Assembly (NCBI GenBank): GCA_005223045.1
Contig: NJBM01000018.1
Span: forward strand, 1 to 64,000
Source: Planctomycetes bacterium B3_Pla
GTDB taxonomy: Bacteria; Planctomycetota; Phycisphaerae; Sedimentisphaerales; Anaerobacaceae
Length of the DNA stretch: 64,000 nt
Direction of reading: 5' to 3'
The position numbers were made by a program, and so were the translations under genes. This document shows, one piece after another, positions 42,153 through 49,643 of this stretch (its first letter is position 1; each line of letters opens with the position of its first letter). Under the pieces are notes generated by a model that had not been told where the DNA came from, did not search any database, and worked only from the letters and a program-made list of their open reading frames with translations.

Positions 42153-42208
42153 ACTGTCAGTTGAACCTTATCTCACTTGCAATTTTTGGTTTCACGAAAG
42201 GTCTCAGG

Positions 42209-43615
42209 GTGAAAAAGTCTCATATAATCATAATAATGGTGGTTATTGTAGTGCTCGTAGTGGTCGCCGGCGGTTGGATGGCGGTCAGGTCCAAACTTAA
42301 GAGCCCGATCATGCCAACGACCGTCCGCGTCGAAAACGCCCAGAGCGGGGAGTTGATTGAGTTTGTCAGCGCCCCGGGTGAAATCGAACCGCTCAGCAAC
42401 GTGCAAATCAGCGCCAAGGTCTCCGCACGCGTAGTGGCGCTGCCGTACGATGAGGGGGCCACCGTCACTAAGGGCGACCCGAACGCCAATCCGCCCGTGC
42501 TACCCTCCGTACTGGTCCAGCTCGATTCGAAAGATTGGGAAAGCCAACTGGTTTCTGCACAGGCCGGCCGAGACGCACAGGCCGCCCAGATTGATGTCGA
42601 GAAGGCCAGGATCGACAGTCAAAAGGCGAATCTTGTCGGCCTTTCCGCTTCATTGGAGCAGGCCAGGCGCAATATGGAGCGCCAGAGGGGACTGCTCCAG
42701 TCGAAAGACATTGCCCAGGCGACGTTCGACCAGACGAAGGCCCAATATGATGAACTCAAGGCCCAGTACGCCGCCGCCGAGAGCACACTGCAAGCCGCGG
42801 TGTTGAACCTTATCGTTCTTCAGCACAACCTCGAAGCGGCCGATGCCCGCATCGACCAGGCCAAGGAGGCCCTCAGCTACACCACCATTGTCTCACCAAT
42901 CGACGGAACCGTTACACGCCTCAATGCCGAGGTGGGCGAGCTGGTTATGACCGGCATAATGAACAATCCCGGTACGATCATCCTGCAGGTCGGCGACCTG
43001 TCCGAGATGCTCGTAGTCGCCCAGGTGGACGAGGCGGACGTTGGCAAACTCGAGGTGGGCCAGAAAGCACGCGTGCACATACAGGCCTGGCCGAACAAGA
43101 TCTTCGATGGCAAGGTCATGACGGTTGCCCTAAGTCACAAGTTTGGCAACCAGGGCACAAAGTACTACGAAGCCGAGGTACTCCTGATAGACCCCAATGA
43201 GCAGGTGTTCACCGGGATGACCGCCGACGTTGACATCGCCGTGGCCGAGCATGGGGAGGTCTTAATCGTTCCCAGTCAGGCCGTCCTGGGCCGTAAAGTC
43301 GACGAGCTGCCCGTGAAGATCAGAGACAAGCTCACCGAACAGGAAAAGAAGAAGGCTTTCGCTTCATTGGTGTACGTTTACAAAGACGGCAAGGCCGTAG
43401 CGACACCGGTCAAGATCGGAGCCAGCAACACGACGCAGACGCTCATTGAGTCCGGCCTCACGGCCGAAGACAAAATCGTCGTCGGACCGTACAAGGAACT
43501 GGAGAAACTCAAGCACGAGCAGAGAATACAGGATGAACGAGAATCTAAAGAAAAACGAGATGCTCAAGCTGAGGCTGACGGAGAAACTGCAGACGATGCC
43601 AACGGTGGCAGCTGA
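42209..43615 (+). CDS. HlyD/MacA-like periplasmic adaptor of an ABC efflux pump
   Basis: A 468-residue membrane-fusion protein. An N-terminal transmembrane anchor (IIIIMVVIVVLVVVAGGW) is followed by half a lipoyl domain, a long coiled-coil hairpin (about 110-220, rich in AQ.A.R..A), the second lipoyl half (TTIVSPIDGTVTRLNAEVGELV) and beta-barrel domains (FTGMTADVDIAV). The last 40 residues are charged. GTG at 42,209 after an AGG-rich stretch is the likeliest start; a TTG at 42,161 would add 16 residues. It links the inner-membrane ABC permease to the TolC-like protein encoded two genes on. Confidence 0.85.
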   Translation: MKKSHIIIIMVVIVVLVVVAGGWMAVRSKLKSPIMPTTVRVENAQSGELIEFVSAPGEIEPLSNVQISAKVSARVVALPYDEGATVTKGDPNANPPVLPSVLVQLDSKDWESQLVSAQAGRDAQAAQIDVEKARIDSQKANLVGLSASLEQARRNMERQRGLLQSKDIAQATFDQTKAQYDELKAQYAAAESTLQAAVLNLIVLQHNLEAADARIDQAKEALSYTTIVSPIDGTVTRLNAEVGELVMTGIMNNPGTIILQVGDLSEMLVVAQVDEADVGKLEVGQKARVHIQAWPNKIFDGKVMTVALSHKFGNQGTKYYEAEVLLIDPNEQVFTGMTADVDIAVAEHGEVLIVPSQAVLGRKVDELPVKIRDKLTEQEKKKAFASLVYVYKDGKAVATPVKIGASNTTQTLIESGLTAEDKIVVGPYKELEKLKHEQRIQDERESKEKRDAQAEADGETADDANGGS

Positions 43616-44378
43616 AGCTGATAAACCGGCACTTCAAACTCGGATGGACAAACCGATTATTCGCTTAAAGGAGGTCAAGCGGGTTTACAAGGTCGGTGTC
43701 GAACGCATCCGTGCGCTTGACGGCATTGATCTTGACATACGCCGGAACGAGTACGTCGCAGTGATGGGGGCATCCGGCTCCGGCAAGAGCACTCTGATGA
43801 ACATTCTCGGCTGCCTCGATCAGTGCACCAGCGGGATCTACGAGCTCAATGGCCACAACACGACGCGTCTGAGTTCCGGCAGCTTGGCCCATGTGCGCAA
43901 CACCCAGATTGGCTTCGTGTTCCAGTCGTTCGAGCTGCTACCCCGTCTCAATGCACTCAAGAATGTCGAGCTGCCTTTGATTTATGCGGGGGGCGCAACC
44001 TGGCTGGCCCGCCGAACGCGGGCCAGAGAAAAGCTGGTGCGCGTCGGGCTGTCCGAGCGGATCAAGCATCGCCCGAACCAGCTTTCAGGTGGAGAGAAGC
44101 AACGCGTCGCCATCGCCCGAGCGCTGAGCAACAACCCCAGCATCCTCCTGGCAGACGAACCCACGGGCAACCTCGACACCAAGACAAGCGAGGGCGTCAT
44201 GAAGCTGTTCGACCAGCTTCATCAGGAAGGCCAGACCATTATCATCGTGACGCATGAAGAGCATGTGGCGCGCCACGCCGAGCGCATTCTGCAAATGCGG
44301 GATGGGCAGATCATCTCCGATGAGAAGACCGGATCGGACCGCATGTCCCCCCCCAGTCAGGAGGCCGACGATGAATAG
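43533..44378 (+). CDS. MacB/LolD-type ABC transporter ATPase
   Basis: An ABC ATPase of 281 residues from this start. Walker A is GASGSGKST, the Q-loop VFQSFELLPRLNA, the signature LSGGEKQR, Walker B LLADEPTGNLD and the H-loop VTHEEH, all of the MacB/LolD subfamily. The core begins at MDKPII (ATG 43,644); ATG 43,533 and 43,560 add a charged N-terminus that overlaps the end of the adaptor gene, and no clear Shine-Dalgarno decides between them. It powers the adjacent FtsX-like permease. Confidence 0.88.
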   Translation: MNENLKKNEMLKLRLTEKLQTMPTVAAEADKPALQTRMDKPIIRLKEVKRVYKVGVERIRALDGIDLDIRRNEYVAVMGASGSGKSTLMNILGCLDQCTSGIYELNGHNTTRLSSGSLAHVRNTQIGFVFQSFELLPRLNALKNVELPLIYAGGATWLARRTRAREKLVRVGLSERIKHRPNQLSGGEKQRVAIARALSNNPSILLADEPTGNLDTKTSEGVMKLFDQLHQEGQTIIIVTHEEHVARHAERILQMRDGQIISDEKTGSDRMSPPSQEADDE

Positions 44379-44441
44379 GCGTACGGCATTATACGACCGG
44401 ACAGATGCGCAGGCGAAGATCACCGCGGTAAGGAGGCGACC

Positions 44442-45707
44442 ATGAGACGACTGCTCGCGGCACCGTTGTTGTTCGTTGCTCTGATCCTGCAGAGCATTCG
44501 CCTGGCCCTGGGCCAGATCTGGGCCAATAAAATGCGTTCGACGTTGACCACGATCGGCATCGTGATCGGCGTCGCGTCGGTCACCGCGGTCATCGCGGCC
44601 CTGACCGGCCTGCAGGCCAAGGTGCTTAAAGACTTCGAGACGCTCGGGACCAATAAAATCTTCATCATTCCACACTGGCCGCGGGAAGGCAAATTCAGGC
44701 ATTTCAATTGGAGACAGATTCGCTTCACGCCAAGACAATTCGATAATTTGCTGGAGCGTTGTCCGTCCATCGAAGACTACACGTTGATGACCGACCGAGG
44801 CCGAACCGTCTATCACGGGGTTCACAGTATCGATGGGGCCCGCGTTAATGGCATCAATCCCTCCTGGCATCGGATCGAGAACCGCTCCGTCGTTGACGGC
44901 AGGCCCTTCACGCTGATGGACGAAGAGAATGGGTGGCAGGTCTGCTTAATTACGCCGGATGTCCGGGATGAGCTGCGGTTGGAGCGAGACTGCATCGGCA
45001 AACGTATTGTCATCGGTCGGCGCAGCTATGAGATTGTGGGCGTGGTCGAGGGCCGCGTTAAGGGCGGCATGTTCGGCGACATGGGGTCGTCGAAGGAGGT
45101 CTTTATTCCCTTCGAGACCGCATGGCGGCTATGGGACCCCTGGATCTACGCCATGGCCAGTTGTCGAGCGCCTGAGCTATCCAAGGAGGCCCAGGCGGAA
45201 CTGCGCTTCTATCTCAGGCAGGCACGTCGTCTCGAGCCTGGTGATCCGGATACCTTCCGCCTGGAGGTGATTGAGGAGTATCAGAAGGTGTTCAAGGGCT
45301 TTGCAATGGCCGTCACGGCCGTAGCCGGCGGCATCGTCGGCATTTCCCTGCTCGTGGGCGGCGTCGGCATTATGAACATTATGCTCGTCTCGGTCTCCGA
45401 GCGCACGCGCGAAATCGGTCTGCGCAAAGCGGTGGGCGCCAAACCCTCGGCGATTCTGCTGCAATTCCTCGTCGAGTCGGTCGTGCTGTGTTTGTTTGGT
45501 GGGCTTATCGGAGTTGGCTTTGGCCAGCTATTTACTATGGGCATCGCCAACATACCGGGAGGTGATCTTCTTGATATGGCGCGTATCCCCCTGTGGGCAA
45601 TTGGCCTTTCGTTCGGCTTTGCCGCCACAGTAGGCGTTTTCTTCGGCATGTTCCCTGCGATCAAGGCCGCCAGGCTCGACCCAATTGAGGCTCTCAGACA
45701 TGAGTAA
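44442..45707 (+). CDS. MacB-like FtsX-family ABC permease
   Basis: A 421-residue permease: first transmembrane helix after MRSTLTTIGIVIGVASVTAVIAAL, a large periplasmic domain (about 65-285), then three helices with ISLLVGGVGIMNIMLVSVSERTREIGLRKAVGAKPSAI, the FtsX signature, and a final AIKAARLDPIEALRHE. AAGGAGG precedes the ATG. The ATPase is a separate gene here, unlike E. coli MacB. Its 3' end overlaps the TolC-like gene by 8 bp. Confidence 0.9.
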   Translation: MRRLLAAPLLFVALILQSIRLALGQIWANKMRSTLTTIGIVIGVASVTAVIAALTGLQAKVLKDFETLGTNKIFIIPHWPREGKFRHFNWRQIRFTPRQFDNLLERCPSIEDYTLMTDRGRTVYHGVHSIDGARVNGINPSWHRIENRSVVDGRPFTLMDEENGWQVCLITPDVRDELRLERDCIGKRIVIGRRSYEIVGVVEGRVKGGMFGDMGSSKEVFIPFETAWRLWDPWIYAMASCRAPELSKEAQAELRFYLRQARRLEPGDPDTFRLEVIEEYQKVFKGFAMAVTAVAGGIVGISLLVGGVGIMNIMLVSVSERTREIGLRKAVGAKPSAILLQFLVESVVLCLFGGLIGVGFGQLFTMGIANIPGGDLLDMARIPLWAIGLSFGFAATVGVFFGMFPAIKAARLDPIEALRHE

Positions 45708-47346
45708 AAGAACTTTGTACGAATGGTGCCGGTTTGTGGTTCCCGTTTTATTAGGATCAATTCTGCTTAGCGGATGTGACCAGTTTTCCGGCGATGAGGA
45801 TTCTTACGGACTTAACATTGCTCCTGAGAAGTTTCAACACATAGAGGCGCTCGAGCTGCAAGAGGCCAAGGAAGAGAAAAAGGAGCCGCCGGATGCTAAC
45901 GAAGCGCCGATGAAGGAGCTTGAGCTTACCTTAGAGCAATGCCGGGCGCTGACGTTAGGCAACAACCTCGATCTGAAAGTCCAGCTTATCAACCCTGCAA
46001 TTGCCGCCGAAAGGGTCAGCGAGCAGGAGGCGAGGTTCGAGGCGATATTTCGTTCAAATGCGGGGTTCGGCAAGACAGATACACCTGTGCCATCTACTCT
46101 CGATATCGCAGGCTCAAATGTGGACTATTCCTACTCGGGACTCGGTGTTAGTGTGCCCCTGCGAACCGGAGGGACCGTAAATTTCGACATGACCGGCAAC
46201 CGGGCCAAAACCGACTCTATCTTCTCGGTTTTTAATCCCGCCTATAACTCGGACATGTCGGTTTCGCTCAGTCACCCGCTCCTTCGAGGGGCCGGCAAGC
46301 GCGCCAACACATACGGCATCCGTATCGCCCGGTACGAGAAGCAGATAACCGACGCCAGAACGAAACTTGAGGTGATACGAGTTATCGCTGCGGTGGATCG
46401 CGTGTACTGGCGGCTTTACACGGCCCGCAGAGAGCTTGATGTTCGCAAGAAACAATATGACCTGGCTCAAGCCCTATACGAACAGGCTCGCCGTTTTGTG
46501 GATGCAGGCGACAAGCCGCAGGTGGAGGTCATTCGTGCCGAGTCCGGCGTGGCACAACAGCTTGAGGCGATCATCCTGGCTGAAAACAGTGTGCGCGACC
46601 GGGAACGCGATCTAAAGCGAACGCTTAACAAAAGGGGCCTTGGAATGCAAACGCCCACGGTGGTGATACCGGCCACCGAGCCGGATCCAGTCCGTTATGA
46701 GCTGGAAAGAGAGCAACTGGTGGCAACTGCCATTGACAACCGGATGGAAATGCTCGAGCTTGAGTTACTGATCGCCCAAGATGTCGACGCGGTTGATTAT
46801 ATGCAAAGTCAGTCGCTCCCTTTGGTTACGATGGATTATACATATAACATAAACGGCCTGGGCGCTACGGAAAACAACTCTTATGATTTGCTTTTCGACA
46901 AAAGGTTCGAGGACCATCGACTGGGATTTCAGCTATTTGTGCCGTTGGGGAACGAGGCGGGAAAGAGTCGGCTGCGGCAGGCGTTATACCAACGCAGGCA
47001 GCGATTGGCCAGTCGCGACAGTCGCCAAGCACTCATTGAGCTTGAGGTGCTAAATGCCATCGATCAGCTTGAGGCGAACTGGCAGCGTGTTTTGGCCAGC
47101 AGGCAGAGCTCGATTTTATCCGGCCGGTTGTTTGGGGCCGAACAGCGTCAGTTCGAGCTGGGCTTACAGACATCAACCGACGTTCTACAGGCGCAGACGA
47201 ACTTTGCCGACGCTCAAAGCGCCGAGATTCTGGCGCTGGCGGAATATCAGATAGCACTCATCGATTTGGCCTATGCCACAGGCACACTTCTGGGCGCCGC
47301 AAAAGTTCAATGGGAACCCCTTGCTTCACCGGATGATATCCGGTAA
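45700..47346 (+). CDS. TolC-family outer-membrane efflux lipoprotein
   Basis: A 548-residue outer-membrane factor. The signal ends LLGSILLSGC, so the protein is lipidated like NodT/OprM-type members. Two coiled-coil and beta-strand repeats follow: LTLEQCRALTLGNNLDLKVQ opens the first, and NRMEMLELELLIAQ...LGFQLFVPLGNEAGKSRLRQALYQRRQR the second, with IALIDLAYATGTLLGA at the end. The start at ATG 45,700 overlaps the permease stop by 8 bp. It completes a tripartite pump with the three upstream genes. Confidence 0.88.
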   Translation: MSKRTLYEWCRFVVPVLLGSILLSGCDQFSGDEDSYGLNIAPEKFQHIEALELQEAKEEKKEPPDANEAPMKELELTLEQCRALTLGNNLDLKVQLINPAIAAERVSEQEARFEAIFRSNAGFGKTDTPVPSTLDIAGSNVDYSYSGLGVSVPLRTGGTVNFDMTGNRAKTDSIFSVFNPAYNSDMSVSLSHPLLRGAGKRANTYGIRIARYEKQITDARTKLEVIRVIAAVDRVYWRLYTARRELDVRKKQYDLAQALYEQARRFVDAGDKPQVEVIRAESGVAQQLEAIILAENSVRDRERDLKRTLNKRGLGMQTPTVVIPATEPDPVRYELEREQLVATAIDNRMEMLELELLIAQDVDAVDYMQSQSLPLVTMDYTYNINGLGATENNSYDLLFDKRFEDHRLGFQLFVPLGNEAGKSRLRQALYQRRQRLASRDSRQALIELEVLNAIDQLEANWQRVLASRQSSILSGRLFGAEQRQFELGLQTSTDVLQAQTNFADAQSAEILALAEYQIALIDLAYATGTLLGAAKVQWEPLASPDDIR

Positions 47347-47368
47347 TATATGCCCGATCTCTGTTTGA

Positions 47369-47389
47369 ATGATTGACAATCATTTTTTT
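47369..47389 (+). terminator. Weak intrinsic-terminator-like hairpin
   Basis: ATGATTG and CAATCAT (47,369-47,375 and 47,377-47,383) are exact inverted repeats followed by seven T residues, just after the TolC-like stop. The stem is AT-rich, so termination would be partial at best. Confidence 0.4.
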
Positions 47390-47401
47390 AAGGGGCATAT
47401 C

Positions 47402-48373
47402 ATGGAAGAAGAAACAGTCGAACAGGTCGAATCCGTTGAACAGGTTGAATCCGCCGAACAGAAAAAAGAAGCAAAAGGCTCGAATTGGAAGAAGAAAGCT
47501 GTTTTTTGGCTCGCGTGCCTGCTCGTAGTGATAGCTGCTATATGGGCCTTTGTTCATTTCCTGATACCCAAACTGAAAAATATTGATTGGCTCTCGAACA
47601 GGATGATCGCAGTGTATATAGCCGCAGGCGTCATCGGTGGTAGCACGCTGGCATGTATTCTGTTTCGAAAACCGCTGAGAACGAGATTGAGAATGCAGAA
47701 GGTCATCAAGGACGATCCGGACATCAATGAATGGCTGGTCATCTTCGAGTGGACGCCAAAAATACTTTATGCCCCTACGATTGTCGCATCGTTCCTCGCG
47801 GCGGCCGTCTCATGTTTTGACGGTGTTCCTAAGGAGGCCATAGGCGGGGTCTGGGCCGCCATATTCTTCCTGAACTTCCTCGTCGAAGAATACGACATCA
47901 GCATTAAGATACTGCTGATAACCGTCGTGGGCCTGGGATTCTTCCTTTTGTGGCTGCATCTGCTCGGCTGGGTCATGCCATTCCTGAAACTCTTCAGGCA
48001 CATCGCGATATCCATGAATACGACGGTATATCTTCTTGTGGGCATAATAGGTCTGCTGGCCATCCTGATCTCCTGGCTCGATGGTCTTTTCTATTACATC
48101 ACTATCACACCGAACTATATGAACATCCAGGAGGGTCCGACCGAGTCGGGAGAGCAGATCGGCAGAGAGGATTATAACAGCCGGATTGACACGAGTGATT
48201 TCCTCGAGCGGCTCATGGGCTTTGGCCGAATTGTTATCACCTTTAAAGATAAAAATAGAGAGCCGATAGCGGTGCTCGTCTGGAGAATCCAAAAGAAAGC
48301 GCAGATGCTTGAGAGAGTGCGGGCCAAATTCGCGATCGACCATCAGCAGCAATCACAGCCTCAGGTGCTATGA
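47402..48373 (+). CDS. Multi-pass membrane protein of unknown function
   Basis: A 323-residue protein. An acidic N-terminus with the repeated words EQVESVEQVESAEQ precedes five or six transmembrane helices (FWLACLLVVIAAIWAFVHFL, MIAVYIAAGVIGGSTLACIL, ILYAPTIVASFLAAAVSCF, ILLITVVGLGFFLLWLHLLGW, VYLLVGIIGLLAILISWL). A cytoplasmic C-terminal domain follows (YYITITPNYMNIQEG...LMGFGRIVITF) with a PH-like or bPH2-like look. No family was recognised. AAGGGG precedes the ATG. It is downstream of the efflux operon and may be read through the weak terminator. Confidence 0.6.
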   Translation: MEEETVEQVESVEQVESAEQKKEAKGSNWKKKAVFWLACLLVVIAAIWAFVHFLIPKLKNIDWLSNRMIAVYIAAGVIGGSTLACILFRKPLRTRLRMQKVIKDDPDINEWLVIFEWTPKILYAPTIVASFLAAAVSCFDGVPKEAIGGVWAAIFFLNFLVEEYDISIKILLITVVGLGFFLLWLHLLGWVMPFLKLFRHIAISMNTTVYLLVGIIGLLAILISWLDGLFYYITITPNYMNIQEGPTESGEQIGREDYNSRIDTSDFLERLMGFGRIVITFKDKNREPIAVLVWRIQKKAQMLERVRAKFAIDHQQQSQPQVL

Positions 48374-48408
48374 TTCTGAAGAACCTTCTAACATGAAGAT
48401 GATGAATT

Positions 48409-48459
48409 GCCGCCGGGGGAAAACGTTGCGGGCATCTGCCGTAAGAACCCGCCGGCGGC
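48409..48459. terminator. Bidirectional terminator-like hairpin
   Basis: GCCGCCGG (48,409-48,416) pairs exactly with CCGGCGGC (48,452-48,459) between two convergent genes; the right arm directly abuts the stop codon of the GH130 gene. Confidence 0.5.
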
Positions 48460-49419
48460 TTATTCCTTCACCGGCGGACAGGACATAATATAGTCGATGC
48501 AGTCACTTAACCTGGCTGTCGCCACGGCGATGGCGCTGTCGGCTGCACCGTAGTAGAGGTGAATCTGATCGGTCTCTTTTTGAACAACAGCACCGTTCGG
48601 GAACACAACATCGCTGACATCCCCAATACGTTCATAAAGCGCGCTTGGCCCAAGAACCCACTCATCTGCTCGGCGCAGAACCCTCCACGGTGAATTCAAA
48701 TCCAGGAGAGCCAATCCGACGCGGTAGATCGCCCCGGCGGAAGTGGCGCGGACACCGTGGTAGAACAGCAGCCAACCCTCTGGCGTTTCCACGGGCTGAC
48801 AGGCCAGCCCGACCCTGTGGCCGTCCCAATATGCCTGCCTTGTTCTAATCAATGTCCTGTGATCGCCCCAATGCTTGAGGTCGGGTGAAAAGCTGATCCA
48901 CATGTGGGCTTCACCCCGTACGATAGGCCGATGGATCAATGCGAATCGCCCATTGAACCTGCGGGGAAACAGGCACGCATCCTTGTCCTCCGGCGGCAGC
49001 AAAGAGCCCAAACGGGCAAATGTCCTGAAATTCTTGGTAATTGCCAGTGAAACTACCGGACCGCCCTCACTGAAGGAAACGTAGGTGACGGCGAATTGCT
49101 TTTGCTCTTCGAGCCAGACAATGCGAGCGTCCTCCAGGCCCCATTTCTCTTCTCGAGAGTCCGGGTCCGCCTGAAGGGTCGGCGCGGCGTCGATTTCCCA
49201 GTTCGTAAATCCATCGGCGCTTCGCGCGACCGTCAAATGCGAGAAGCCGCGCATGTCCTCGACGCGGACCAACAGAAGCGTTTCCGTATTCAGTTTGGCC
49301 GCAGCCGGATTAAAGACGGCGTTTGTCGGATAAGGCCAGTTCTCCGCCGTCATTATTGGATTGCCCTCGTACCTCTTGAAAAGTCCGTGAGCCTTTTCTT
49401 GCCGCAAAAGTTCAGGCAT
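48460..49419 (-). CDS. GH130-family glycosidase/phosphorylase
   Basis: A 319-residue GH130-type five-bladed propeller. Landmarks are FKRYEGNPIMTAENWPYPTNAVFNPAA, LLLVRVEDMRGFSHLTVARS, WGLEDARIVWLEE (EDAR in the position of EDPR), FPRRFNGRFALIHRP and WLLFYHGV. It is clearly a different subgroup from the GH130 protein at 16,050 and could act on another beta-mannoside linkage or hydrolyse rather than phosphorolyse. No signal peptide. No carbohydrate gene adjoins it. Confidence 0.85.
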   Translation of the reverse strand: MPELLRQEKAHGLFKRYEGNPIMTAENWPYPTNAVFNPAAAKLNTETLLLVRVEDMRGFSHLTVARSADGFTNWEIDAAPTLQADPDSREEKWGLEDARIVWLEEQKQFAVTYVSFSEGGPVVSLAITKNFRTFARLGSLLPPEDKDACLFPRRFNGRFALIHRPIVRGEAHMWISFSPDLKHWGDHRTLIRTRQAYWDGHRVGLACQPVETPEGWLLFYHGVRATSAGAIYRVGLALLDLNSPWRVLRRADEWVLGPSALYERIGDVSDVVFPNGAVVQKETDQIHLYYGAADSAIAVATARLSDCIDYIMSCPPVKE

Positions 49420-49643
49420 AACTTCAATTCCCCATAAATATCATAAATATACTCATAATATCAATTTAGTGCAAATACGACGATGCAGAACTCACATCAC
49501 ATAATTAAATCGGCAAGTTGGATAATTTCCAGTGAATCAAACTGTCGATTTTTTTACGCACTCGAACAAAATTTCTCTCTCGTCCCGGCGAATCCGAGCA
49601 AGGCCTTTGCACGTCACAGTTCCACTCATCACCGGGATTCATA

